Shown: piece by piece, positions 33,039 through 44,628 of the stretch | How positions within the stretch are numbered: the stretch's first letter is position 1 | How the letters are laid out: each line of letters starts with the position of its first letter | Assembly (NCBI RefSeq): GCF_000003815.2 | Contig: NC_049982.1 | Coordinates: 4,673,511 to 4,735,510 of the forward strand | DNA from: Branchiostoma floridae | Taxonomy: Eukaryota > Chordata > Leptocardii > Amphioxiformes > Branchiostomatidae | Direction: 5' to 3' | DNA: 62,000 nt | Made by a program: the position numbers and the translations under genes | The notes under the pieces: generated by a model | The model's database searches: none | Seen by the model: the letters and a program-made list of their open reading frames with translations, nothing else | What the model was told of the DNA's origin: nothing

Positions 33039-35628
33039 ATTTTAGTGACACTTCAGAAGAAACTGTCACTCAAAACGTATCCGCAAGTAATTTCCATATC
33101 TTATCCAGTCGTAGAGATTGAGCCAGGTCTTTGAATAAGGCAGACACTTGCATCTGCTTGGAGGTTGAATGAACTAGCCCCCAGTATGTGAAACCAGATC
33201 CCAGATGTACAGCTGCATGTCTAAACATGGAGGAAAGAGCAACCCTGAGCGTTCTACCAACTGGATCTACGTGACTACAGGCATACACATATGAGGGTCC
33301 GCATGGGGGAGTGCCAGACTACAAATTACGCAAAATTCTGCGTGCTCAGAATGCATGATGACAAATACAATCACATCCCAAATGCATAGCATCTCAAGTT
33401 CAACAACCCCATGAATATGTTGCAAAAGAATGGCCCACTGATATATTCACATAAAAATCAAAATACAACTGACTACACCTTATATAAAAAGCCATACAGA
33501 CCCCAATGCACAAATGAAGCATAGGGTCTTGTGCATATTCCAGAAGGGTGAATGGATAAGATGGGGTCTTAACCTTGTTACGGGTGTTGAATGTTCTCCT
33601 AATATGCGTGTAATGACATTCAATGTCTCAAATAAGGAGGCTAGGTTGAGCAAAATGCTACACACGAAACACATAGTGCAAAACAATCATCGAGATACAC
33701 AATACAATAGATGCTGGAAAGATTCCGTAAACGCTTAGAGGTTTCAGATAGCATCTACTATCTCTCCTCTGTGACTCAAAACATCAGAGATCAGCAAAAT
33801 ACATCTAATGCCTGTGACATAAATAAGGTCTCAAATACAGTTCACTGACCTTACAATTTATAATAGGAGATCCAGATATCCTAATAGATATATATTATAC
33901 TATACTGTAGTGACATCAATGTCACTGGTTGCGTCAGCATATCCCCTTGGCATAATGAATATTCTACAATTTTTCCAAGCCTTGCACTTATAAAAGACAA
34001 ATTGATTCATGAATAGTTTAATAAGGCTTGTAATCCAGTAGTTACAATGATCACTTATTTCAAGACCAAAATTTGAATTTCTGCCAACACCTGTCTCCCT
34101 ATACAGTATACTTGTCTAGAGTTATTTTGCTTGTTTATCATACTTCATGATACTCAGACGAAGGTTGCAGACATGCTATCAAAATTTCAGCACTAGTTCA
34201 AAAGAAAAAAGGCCGTTGTGATTACAGAATAGTAGCATTCAAGAAACTGTTAGAGCTTAGTCAAATCTCCGCAGTGGCAGTTTGACTATATACACAGTAA
34301 ACAGGCTTCAGCCAACGAACCGTTGGCTACAGGCGTATCTAGTGCTCCAAAGCTGTATGTACGCTATGGCAGGATTCTACATGCTCCCCTGGCTTCCCTT
34401 TGTACGCAGTCACGACAGGAACCTTTCTTCTTCAGCCAAGCAAACAAGGTGTCAGGGAAACTGGCAGTTTGAACCGTACGCTTGGGTTTGCAGCTGACGG
34501 GGTGTGTGTGCGAGAGATTGTTTTCTTTCACGTTCTGATTTCATGGCAAGCATGTTTCGTTAGATATCATTCAAAGCACAGACAGAGTGACACTTCAAAT
34601 GAATCCGAACAAACAGTTACAGTCTGAAGAAACGTTTCACATCTTCACTCTTCTCTTCTTTTCGCTTCAGTTTCGGCAAGAACAAAGGCTTTCCAGACTT
34701 GCTACTTTTTTATTTCATGGCAAGCCAGTTTCACTAATTATCTGACAGAGACCACAAAAATGGTTACAGTAATCTTTGCCTCATTAATTCGGTCTGACCA
34801 AGCACTGAACATCCCACGCATGCACTCTTTACACTTCGCTTTTCAGCAGCTATAGTATGTACAAAGCCTTCCTAGTGGGGTCAGTGCTTCTGGAAGTCAT
34901 GCCAAGGAGGTACAGAAAACCAACCATCCTCGAACTGGGTGTATGGCACATATGCTAAGCCCTTACAAACATACAACACATGTACAATAAGACTGGGTGA
35001 TCAAATCAAATTTAGACAAGTAATTACCACACAAGGTTGTGTATATAGAGTAGAATGTCTTTTCATTATCTGCTCACAGAAAACTGTCTTTTGTTTTGTG
35101 GACGTTGTTGATCTATTTGTTTGCTATTCACTCTACCGGAAACATCATTGTAGTGACATGTACTTAGCCCATATAGGTGCAAAAATCTACTCGATGTGGG
35201 GCAAATGTAAGAAAATGGGGTAGGTGAGAAGACAGTCACAATCTTTCTACCCAACATCTGCTTGGAGAGTACATAAAGGTGCATTCTAAGTTTTTTAACA
35301 CCTTTCAACCAAGTAAAATCTGAAATTTTTGTATGGACGAATCTACTAAGTAAGCATGAATCATCTGGTTGAGTCACAGATAATCTACACGCCATTTTAC
35401 AACAGGTGTGCCTTTAGGGAAACAAGTAGCCTCTGGCTTCTGGGCTTCTCTTGATGGGAGGGGGGGTGTTCGGCAAATTACATGTATGTGCTGGTTTCTG
35501 ATTGTATCTCAGTATTTATATTATACAAATTATTTGTACAATTTTTTTTTTGGCTATTATGACTAGTCAGGAAACAGGTACCAATTGGAATATAGAATCA
35601 TATAGAATCAGAAAACAGCATATGGTAC
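33039..35628. other. No recognisable gene
   Basis: Mostly AT-rich. A lone TAATCTCC-family end (aacatctgcttggagagta) sits near 35253. gagggtccgcatgggggag at 33293 vaguely resembles the left end of the 21468 element. Nothing else was seen. Confidence 0.45.
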
Positions 35629-35696
35629 AGTCAGACCTGTAGATGTGACCAGCTCTACATACGGACCAAATGGCCATTGACATACAATAACATGTA
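35629..35696 (+). mobile_element. Truncated left end of a CAGTCAAACC-type element
   Basis: cagtcagacctgtagatgtg followed by ctctacatacggacc duplicates the left end of the element that starts at 35697, giving a doubled end as at 8971-9036. Confidence 0.65.
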
Positions 35697-35882
35697 CAGT
35701 CAAACCTATACAACAAGTGACCATCTCTACATACGGACCCCCCCCCCCCCCCAAAGTACTGGTAACCACTTTTTAACGGTTCCTCATTAATAGAAGCAAT
35801 TAAGAGTCCTGTCTAAAATGACCAATTAGACATCCATGTAGACCAGATTATATCAAGTGGTCCTCTTGGGCAGATTTGACTG
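35697..35882. mobile_element. CAGTCAAACC-type MITE, TA TSD
   Basis: Ends cagtcaaacctatacaa and gggcagatttgactg, TA on each side, 186 bp. A C run (35739-35752) follows ctacatacgga. TA flanks and CAGT tips suit Tc1/mariner-type mobility. Confidence 0.82.
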
Positions 35883-36160
35883 TAACGAAGTAATCTCAAC
35901 ATAAAGTCATACTCTACAGCAAGTGTAATGAAGGCTATAATATATAGTATAAAAACAACCATACATCCCTTTTCCTTTTCCCTTCCCTTAAAACACAATC
36001 ATGCAGTGCTAAGACAACTCATACCAGCATCTAAGTGCTCTATAATAGTAGCTGTGTGTAATCAAGCCTGTTTGTCTGTCTTTAATTATACCTTTCTCAA
36101 ATGCCACCTGTTACAGAATAGTTCCATCACAACCGAGGAAAGATCTACATAACACAGCCC

Positions 36161-36560
36161 AAGTTACCCCTCCCTAATCGTACCCTTTGTTGTTGTCTAT
36201 CAACTGTGCGCAGAGTCCATTTTCCCTCAAGTCTACATCAAGAATTAAAGTCTGCCAAATACACCACAGTGACCTTAACATGTTTACAATTATACATAGC
36301 TCAGTATAGCCCCATTTGTTCGTGAACTTTAACAGTCATAGAAAGCTTTAACAGTTGTTTAAGTTACGCCTCCGTAATTGTACCCTTTGTTGTTGTCTAT
36401 CAACTGTCCATTTTTCCTTGAGTCACTGCAAGCATTAAACAAAGTCTAGCAAAATACACCACTATGACGTTAACACATTTTAACTATAAATAGCTTAGTA
36501 TTGTCATATTCGTTCATGAACTTTAACAGTCATAGAAAGCTTTTACATTACAGTGGTTTA
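36161..36560 (+). repeat. Tandem duplication (two ~200-bp units)
   Basis: Units 36161-36360 and 36361-36560 both start aagttac(c/g)cctcc and share accctttgttgttgtctatc, aatacaccac and tttaacagtcatagaaagct. Confidence 0.92.
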
Positions 36561-37078
36561 AATTAAAGCTAGTATTAGCGACTGTTTTGTGCATGAAGAG
36601 GAGGGAAGCAGGTCTTTCCACTGAGCACCTGCAGCACTGTGTGGGCTTAGCGTGGACCGTCATGCCTCCGGGCACATGTCCAACATGGCGGATCGCATGC
36701 TTTCCAACCGTCTGTTCTTCAATGACCCACTAATGGGGGCTAAAACTAGAAATTCCCAGGCATTAGACATGTGGGGCATACCCTCAAGGTAAATAAGAAA
36801 AGGTGGGAGTTAGCAAGAGGGATATGTAGGGAAAAAGTTTGGCTGATTTGCATGAAAAAGGGAGTTTATTTGTGACTTTCCACTTGGATAAAGATGAATA
36901 CAGGTAAGGTTGCCCAATGACGCAAAGTGGTTGGCAGGTTGATTTATATATCTACACTTACCGGTGCAGCACAGCAGAGGCAATTGGAGCTGTTACTGTT
37001 TTTATTTTCTTTCTGTTAATTTGTTCTTAAAAAAAAAACTTTCACCAACCTTCATCTCATCAATCCTAGCAAACAATG
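36561..37078. other. No gene; balanced-composition stretch at 36590-36860
   Basis: Repeat-free and GC-richer than its flanks; possible conserved non-coding sequence. No coding motif. Confidence 0.4.
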
Positions 37079-37180
37079 AACTCTTCAAGCAGAGGTTAGG
37101 GTTAGGCTCTGGCTGTTTTTCTGACATTTTTTTTCATTTTTATCAGGCTTTCTATTTTGTACCATTTCTTTCATGTTTTG
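37079..37180 (+). mobile_element. Half copy of the 37723 hairpin element
   Basis: ctcttcaagcagaggttagg, ggctctggctgttttt and tttatcaggctttctatttt match the left arm of 37723-37937. The right arm is absent. Confidence 0.75.
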
Positions 37181-37356
37181 CGGTCGCTAGCCTAATCTGT
37201 GCATGGAGAGTAGTAAATAATGTGCTCAATTCAGTGTTACATGTATAACATCCCAACATTTAAAGCTTTTGTACCAAACTAATAACTGTGATGCTATACA
37301 TTATTTTACGAATGAGGATATCTATTAGTCTATCTTCCATACATGTTGTATTTTAC

Positions 37357-37712
37357 GCAACAAGATAATTAACACACACGTACATCTCTAACAAAAGTCT
37401 CTTTAAGTGTAACAGTTTTGGATAGTTCAAGTGATAAATCGTAATTCTGGAATGGTTTATGTAGACATGTGTTATGCAACGAAAAAATTTATATGCACGT
37501 ACATGTCTAAAAAGTCTCTTAAATTTTAAAATGCAACAGATTTTGTGATAAATCATAGTTCTGGAAGGGTTTATGAAGACTTGCGTTATGCAACAAGAAA
37601 ATTTATACACACGTACGAAATATATGCACATGTACAAGTCTAAAGAAGGTCGCTTTGGACGTAACAGTTTATGAATAGTCCAGGTAATTAATCACAATTG
37701 CGGAGTGTTTCA
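37357..37712 (+). repeat. Tandem repeat, three ~116-bp units
   Basis: Units begin ttatgcaac(a/g)a(a/g)a(a/t)aatt or a variant at 37357, 37476 and 37590. They share cacgtacatctctaa, gataaatc(g/a)ta and ttctggaa(t/g)gg. Confidence 0.82.
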
Positions 37713-37722
37713 TGGGTGGGAG

Positions 37723-37937
37723 TACTCTCCAAGCAGAGGTTAGGCTCTGGCTGTTTTTTTTCAACGTTTTTTTAGTCATTTTTATCAGGCTTTCTATTTT
37801 GTATTGTATCTTGTATTGTCAAAACCTAACAATTAGGCCTGACACAGCAAGATACAATACAAAATAGAAAGCCCGATCAAAACGACTAAAATTGTTTTTA
37901 AAAAAACAGCCAGAGCCTAACATCTGCTTCGAGATTA
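37723..37937. mobile_element. 215-bp near-complete hairpin element (~90-bp arms)
   Basis: Arms 37723-37813 and 37848-37937 are inverted repeats: tactctccaagcagaggtta with taacatctgcttcgagatta, ggctctggctgtttttt with aaaaaaacagccagagcc, and tttctattttgtattgtatc with gatacaatacaaaatagaaa. The loop is 34 bases. Tips resemble the TAATCTCC family. Confidence 0.88.
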
Positions 37938-38635
37938 GGATAGAAGGGCATACACGTAGGCCAAGTCTGACCAACAGCATCATGACAAGTGTCACACGTC
38001 TCTGCCACATGCCGTTACGTTAACTCCACGCTGACACGACTGTCCGCCGTCTATCTGCGCTTCCATATGGCAGCCAGTCGGCGTAACGGCCCTGTGAAAC
38101 ATAGAGTGTTGACAGGCCCCACGCCATTCCCAGCTTTAGCGCCATTACTATTCATCTTGGCGTGTCAGATTCAGGGGAAAGGCTCATCACTCTGCCCAGG
38201 CAGGACAGAAGAGAGGGAAGATGCATGGCCCGGGCATCGGTCGCGCCTGCGGGGAGGCCTTTGGAAATGTCAGGACGCGATGCGCAGTGTCACGGCAAAA
38301 GGTTAACAGTTTTGTTCGGCAAAAGGCTCAAGCAAGTCGGCAACAACAAGTGTGCATCTATATTCTGGGACACCTTTTTGAACTGAAAGGGTGAAGAAGA
38401 AGTTCTGAAAAGATTTCCAATTTCTTGTCTTTTCACTGACTGATGAAATATGAAATGGCCTTCTGTTTAATCCAAAGCCCTTGACAAGTAGTGTCACCTC
38501 AAAAGGCTAACAGCTTTGTTTATATGCAAGCAAGTCCACAGAAACTAATCTTCTTACATTTCCTATACATTTTTAGAATAAGATAGGAAAAGGAGAGTGC
38601 TGAAGTGTATTACGAGTCCGTATATAAGCTGGCAT
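37938..38635. other. No gene; GC-richer island at about 38010-38300
   Basis: Repeat-free, GC-rich relative to flanks; overlapping short frames without motifs. Possible regulatory or conserved non-coding DNA. Confidence 0.4.
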
Positions 38636-38639
38636 TTGG

Positions 38640-38925
38640 GCAGACAGATTTTACACTCATCAACACATGTCCTACTCCTAGCAGCTAAGCTACTAGAAGA
38701 AGAACTTGTGCAATTCTCACAGGTATTTCCCAAAAGACCTTATCTTATACAGCTATGAAGCACTTTTACTAAATCATATTACCAGTAGTACTATGTTATG
38801 GCAAGAAAACTCATTGCATTTTGGCAGACATCCTTCAACACATATCCTGGCTTCTAGCAGAAGAAGCACTTGTACAATTCTCTAAGGTGTTTCCCAAAAG
38901 ACCTTATCTTACAAATAGCTAGTAG
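38640..38925 (+). repeat. Duplicated ~112-bp segment, two copies
   Basis: Segments 38640-38755 and 38815-38925 share ggcagaca, ctagcag, agaagaa, acttgtrcaattctc and tttcccaaaagaccttatct, about 178 bases apart. Confidence 0.85.
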
Positions 38926-39340
38926 TACATTTGTACCACGATACTGCCTCCAACAATTTGGCAGTGTCCGAGTGCTCGGCTATCTACTTCCAACCTGTGT
39001 TATCTGTAAACCTTCGGCCATTAGCGTGCCGCTATGCTTATCTATTCTCTGTTCCCCCCAAATCCATAATGCCATTATCTCTCTTCACCTTCAAATCTTC
39101 AGCAAGTAAAAATCAATGCTCTGCGGCCGACGAAACGCGCGCGGCAACGCCGGCTCAGCCTCTCTCGTGCTCCCGATTATTTATCGCCGCTTGGGGGATA
39201 ATAACCGGCCGTTGGGAATGGCAGGATAACTGCAGCGATAAGGAATCTCATATATTATTTCTCCCAAACGACTTAATCTCAGGGGCAATCTGCTATCATG
39301 TAGCGAAACAGGAAGGCACGAAAATAGGCAGACATTACTC
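38926..39340. other. No gene; GC-richer island at 39110-39260
   Basis: CG-dinucleotide-rich sequence (cgacgaaacgcgcgcggcaa) that continues as gattatttatcgccgc. Repeat-free and unlike its flanks. A 141-codon frame crosses it without recognisable motif. Confidence 0.4.
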
Positions 39341-39620
39341 GGCTTGTACTTTGTAGGTTAACAATGAAAGATGTGTAGGCTATGCTTTCTGTTGTAAGCC
39401 ATTGTCCTATATATAGCACAATGTCACTATGTGTTAGAGTTTACTATGGTTGCCACCAATAACTTTGTTTTTATTGTCTTGCAGCTTGTAGTTTAACAAT
39501 GAAAAAAGTATTAGCCATTTTTCTGTAACTAATAATAATATAAGCCTCTCTCTTGTAATACATGTAGTAAAATGTCACAATGTTATAAAGTTGTCTATGG
39601 CTTCCAAGGACATTATATAG
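39341..39620 (+). repeat. Diverged tandem duplication (two ~140-bp units)
   Basis: Both units contain gcttgta(c)tttgtaggtt or gcttgtagtt, then taacaatgaaa and aatgtcac(t/a)atgt. They start near 39341 and 39481. Confidence 0.65.
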
Positions 39621-40378
39621 CCCTACATAATGTCCTTGGTTTAACTGAGGTATCATGGTAGCTAATTTGTTTGTCTATTGCTCCTGTAAATACACGTTTA
39701 ACAAAAACAGGGAGTTTGTCTGTCCCTTTTGCCTTTTAAACATATTGAACTTGTCCCTCGATGTGGACAAAAACTACCCCCTTTCTCACTCCGTAATGGT
39801 TTCAGTAGTCGGCCTGTACCTTATGTAAACACACTGAATATAATATGCATTGTGACGGCCTATAATAGGCTGTTGACTCAAAGCCTCAAAGGGTAATTGT
39901 AATGTAAATATACCATAAAAGCGGGGTAAAAGGTCAATGAGGTACGATAATGGAGGCTGTTTACTAGAAGGGCTATTGACTCATAGTTTAAAAGGCTACT
40001 TATGACTTGTATGAGTAAAATTGCTAAAGCTAGGGGTTGATAAACATGGTTAAGCAGAGCTTAGAGGGCAGTGAAAATATAATACTATATTCAGTGTATT
40101 TTTTAATTGTTTTAAATCAATTTTTTTGGTTTACTCATTATTTTCAATTTTCTTTAATTTAATAAAATCCAATGACCCAGTACATATACTTATCCCTTCT
40201 AACTTTGTTGTTACCACAACAAAGCCTATCATCATGGAAAAAGATTACAACATAAAAACAGGAAAATCTATTGTGTATATAAATATTTATGCATAATGCT
40301 TTGCTGCCATTCACAAGGAGCAAAAGAACATATGCCACAATCAATATCCATGTAAATTTTACGAGCACTCTAAACAAG
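39621..40378. other. No recognisable gene
   Basis: AT-rich. A small inverted repeat (aaggacattatatag / ctacataatgtcctt, 39607-39640) is the only structure seen. Confidence 0.5.
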
Positions 40379-40456
40379 GACGTCCTTGCTTGCTCTAACT
40401 AAGGACACTAACATCCTTGCTCTAACCAAGGAGCTTACAACGTCCTTGCTCTAACT
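40379..40456 (+). repeat. Short tandem repeat (~30 bp, three units)
   Basis: rcatccttgctctaac(t/c)aagga or cgtccttgctctaact is repeated three times. Confidence 0.8.
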
Positions 40457-40692
40457 CAGAGTAGGTGGTAGCTAGGAGACCAAAACACGGGCTGCTTCAA
40501 TTTCTACTTGCCAAGGGGCCGGCCCAATAAATTATCCCTCACAATGACAAAATAGACTCTAATCCAGTTAATCAATCGAGGGAGCGGCGACAGATTAACA
40601 GGACTAAAGCCATTGGCACCCACTCCATAAAACTCCTGTCAGCTACACACCCCCAATCAGTCTACTACAAAATGCCAGTACCACAGGCCCAC

Positions 40693-41035
40693 CAGGGCTT
40701 GAAACACTTGTTTCTGCATACCTGCCGCTGGTACAGGTAACATTGAAAATTACCTGCACCAGACAAACTTTACCTGCACCACTCTGTATTTAGGAAATTA
40801 TGGATCATACTAAATTTGTTCAGGGACCATTGCCATTTTTCTTTTATACTTTATAGTTCATAACAATCAATGCAGCTAATAACAATCCACAGACACCTAC
40901 ATCATAGAACATTTATGTATAAAACCCAAGTACATGAACCAGTGCAGGTTAGGTGCAGGTAGACACCAGAAATACCTGCACAGCTCCAACTTTACCTGCA
41001 CTAACCTGCATATGCAGGTGGTATTTCGAGCCCTG
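40693..41035. mobile_element. CAGGGCTTGAAA / TTTCGAGCCCTG element with ACCTGCA subterminal motifs
   Basis: 343 bp with tips matching the GGGTGCAC family, but the subterminal regions are packed with tacctgcac / gtgcaggt motifs instead. Flanking pentamers (cccac, ctact) do not match, so no TSD can be claimed. Confidence 0.82.
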
Positions 41036-41082
41036 CTACTAGTACACAGTAGCACAGGCCCATTCTCCTGGGCTCCTGGGGT

Positions 41083-41640
41083 AGGGACCCTAGGGACTTG
41101 GACAAACACTCCTTGGACAAGCCTGTCAATTAACACCAGTTTAGTGACCTTAGAAATTAGCAATCTGCAATGTGTATGGTCGGTTATGTGGTTCACAGTC
41201 TACAGTATGTTAAAGTACCACAACAAGACATGCCTTAGAAAAACAACTGGGGGAGAGACCCTAGGGACATGTTCAAACACTCCCTGGACAAGCCTGTCAA
41301 TTAACACCAGTTTAGTGACCTTAAAAATTAGCAATCTACATTGCAACCTGCACTGTGTATGGTCAGTCTACAGTATGTAAAAGTACCAAAACAAGACTAA
41401 TAGAAAATACAACTTGGGGAGGGACCCTAGGGACATGTTCAAGCACTCCCTGGACAAGCCTGTCAATTAACACCAGTTTAGTGACCTTAGATATTAGCCC
41501 CTGCTTGTGGTGTCTGCACAAAGTACACAGACCAGGATAGCAACATCACAATCTACATTGTGTATGGCTGGTGACGTGGTTCACAGTACAGAATGTAAAA
41601 GTACTAAAAGACTTAGCGTTAGAAAATACACCCATTTGGA
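41083..41640 (+). repeat. Tandem repeat, three ~170-bp units
   Basis: Units start gggaccctagggac or a variant at 41083, 41254 and 41421. They share ggacaagcctgtcaattaac, accagtttagtgacctta and a variable tail with tgtgtatggt and gtaaaagtac. Open frames over it are repeat-generated. Confidence 0.92.
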
Positions 41641-44628
41641 AGGCTGTGTTTCTTGATAACCTATCGCTTGAGGATACTTGTCAAAGTGTTGATCACTTGT
41701 TTCGTTGATAATAAATTGATTTGAAGAAAGTTAACAAGTTTGGACTTGTAAGCACATGGCTATAATCTTTCAGGGGATTTTGTTATGGCCTAGCTGTCAG
41801 TAAAATACTAGACATGTATGGTTTGGCTACAAGGTTGTATCCAGTCAATTAATATCATGGCCCTTACCTTTGTCAGAAATGTTTATTTTAGCACTTAGGG
41901 CTATGAAGTTCCCTGCTTAAAACCTGGCTTTGATAAAAATCGACTTACTCTTAATTTTGATGGCTACAATAGAGTCAAGTGATAATCAGCAAATCTTATC
42001 ATGGTTTAAGTCTGAACTTTCGGATGGTATGACCCCTAATGTCAATGTTAGTCCATCTCAGTTAAGCAAATTAAGACAGCTTTCTATTCAAGTAATTCAT
42101 TAACATTTTACACAGTACAAGTGACCCTTCTACTTTTTATGGGGCAGACTTTTTAACACAAGCAAAACATCTAAACTGCTAGCCTACCCCTTGAAAACTA
42201 ACCCTGTATTTCTAGACAATCCTGATGCTAATGGCATCTGTAACATTGTTTCCTGTTGATTCTGTGTCTATTTATAAACTTTCTTTCAGGTAAAGGAAAG
42301 GTGGGTTGACCTGAGAATTGAACCATGACATACAAATGTAACGTTTGCCCTACACACAAAAGAAAAAGTACCTAAACCAATCAGACATTAGTAACTTACA
42401 CTTTAACTAACTTACAGGTGAGAATAAAAGGTATAAATGAAAGTCACACTTACCAACTTAAAGGCGTCCCCCAGTCTTTTGATGCACGGTGATCACCTGC
42501 ATTGCTCCATTGTCGGTTGAGCGCGTTCGCTGGCTCAGTTGATACATGGTGCAATATCCAAGATGCGTATCGTGTTTCGGAAAGCCCGTGTAGGGTGACG
42601 TCCTCGCATTGAAGCCGGCTCGGGGCGTTACAAGTCCAACATTATCCCAGAGAATAGCCATACACGACTGTTGACAAACTGATACACTCAGGCAGCCGAG
42701 ATAATTTTCCACGCTTCACGGGGGTATTAAATGTTTCCGCAAGGGTGGTCGTTTCGAAGTCTTGGCTTGTGGCGGTTCGATAGGGGGGATTTCGGCGGTT
42801 GGGTCCACGATTTGCTCTGTTAGAGCTGCATGCAATCCCAGTCAAGCTAGTCCCACTGTGGATCAAATATCCCGCCATGTTGGCCGGGCATATTTGGAGA
42901 GTGCACAGAGGCCGGCATGTGGGGTATGTAAGCTCATTGTAAGGCGGGACAGCTGGCAACAAAAGCACTGAGGCTGCCTGATCCACTGGTTTCCTCACTG
43001 ACCCTTGTCTTTAACTCAGTGTGGGGAGGGGGGTAGGTGGTGGGTGGTGTTCTCAATCCATACACAATGTTGACAATCTTTTTTACACATTTCCAATTAG
43101 ATATTAGGAACGATGCATCAATGATCACAAGTAACAGCACTCGTGTTGGGGAGTGTTTTCTGGTTCACTGGCGACGTTTGAACAGCGAGGATTCGCACCC
43201 AGCTGATTCCTTCCCAGAAAGGCGGCCCATAAAGAAGACGGGATGTTTGTTTTCTTCTGGGAGCCGTCAGCGGCACACTTCAACAGTCGAGCCGGGCTGT
43301 TTGGGCATTTCTGTCTGGGTGCGATGATGACGCCATGAGGGCAGGGCAAACTTTGCCGACGGCTTTACGTCACCGCTCTTTTCAAACAACACATCACTAC
43401 ATGTGAAATATGGCGGCACGGCGTGTGGTTTATGCTGCCTGGTGGAGTGATGACTGTAATTTGGAGGAATGCAGCGAACTGTCTCATTGATGACGATGAC
43501 AAACACTCTCCCTAAATCCCTTTTGTACAGCAATCCGGCCTCTCACAGACACATTAAAGCCATGTATGGTGTACAACATTCCATTTGTGGGACCTGCTCT
43601 CACTTGTTGATTGCTGGAGGAAAGTGTTGCATTTTTTTTGGTGTGCTTTATCGGTGGCAGTTTCACACAAGATGATTTGGGGTTGCCGTGCAAGATTTTA
43701 CTTCCAGGGTTACACCTTTTCCAGCAACCTCTGACCTCTCTCCCCTGGGGATACGAGTCACAACAGGCTGATGACGTCCTCTGGTGGAAAAACCTGTCCC
43801 CTGTGACCCCTCATAACCTTAGAGCTCATTCTGTATACTCTTTGAAACAACACACAGGCCCACTCTTAAGTGGCCACGTTATGCCTCGGGCACACTGTGG
43901 GCAACAGTCTGTTCCCTGATGTTGGGTAGGGAGGGGGGCATTTAGGGCCACGAACAGTCCACCACACATGTGAGAGATCTCTAGGAAGATCAGCAACTGT
44001 CTCGAGGTGCATTACAGCAGCTATTTTGGATGGCGCCCCAAATATTTGCTATGTAATGGGAATATCTCACCGGCCTCAGCCCAATATAGCATTGCCCTGC
44101 CCTATATATGCCGGCTGGGTTGTGACATTGCATTGTACCTCCGTAACGACACGTTTCATCTTTGCCTTTAATGGTGCGGACGATCTTGCATTTTCTGCGC
44201 AGCGAGTGCTCCGTAATTTCCTTGCACAGCTTCCACGTGAAAGCTGCAGATTGTACTTCCTGGACGCCCGGTGATGACGACGTTTCTAAACTTAGACCGG
44301 TTGGAATTGCGGTAATGTCCTTGGGGGACAAGCGAGACCCTCGTATCATATGCAAATTTTGGGAGGGTGTGTTTTTTCTTCTTGGCATACTTCTCAGCAT
44401 GAGGTGTTTTCCAACAAAAATGTACACGCTGTCTAGTTGATGATATACAATACTATAAACGGTTGGTAGGAAAGCCAAAAGTCTGGTGACACTGAAGCCG
44501 AATATTAAACAAAGAATCCTGGAGACCTCTCTCTCTCTCCCTGTCCCAATGATATAATTTACATCTTCCAAAAATAAAAATGTCTATACAATGAAACTGT
44601 ATCCTGTAGCAGTGGGATTACATGAGTG
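41641..44628 (-). other. Kv1 downstream region; no gene called
   Basis: This is 3' of the Kv1 stop on the minus strand. The stretch 42450-44560 is repeat-poor and GC-richer, and it probably includes the Kv1 3' UTR. No close poly-A signal was pinned down. A 193-codon minus-strand frame at 43990-44571 shows no motif. A good minus-strand donor-like site (GGTAAGTGT) lies near 42453, which might mark an untranslated exon. Confidence 0.4.

Noticed and set aside
40934-41380. 148-codon frame with internally repeated peptide
   Set aside because: The peptide repeat is produced by the ~170-bp tandem DNA repeat and a transposon end.
43990-44571. 193-codon minus-strand frame downstream of Kv1
   Set aside because: No recognisable domain; lies where the Kv1 3' UTR is expected.
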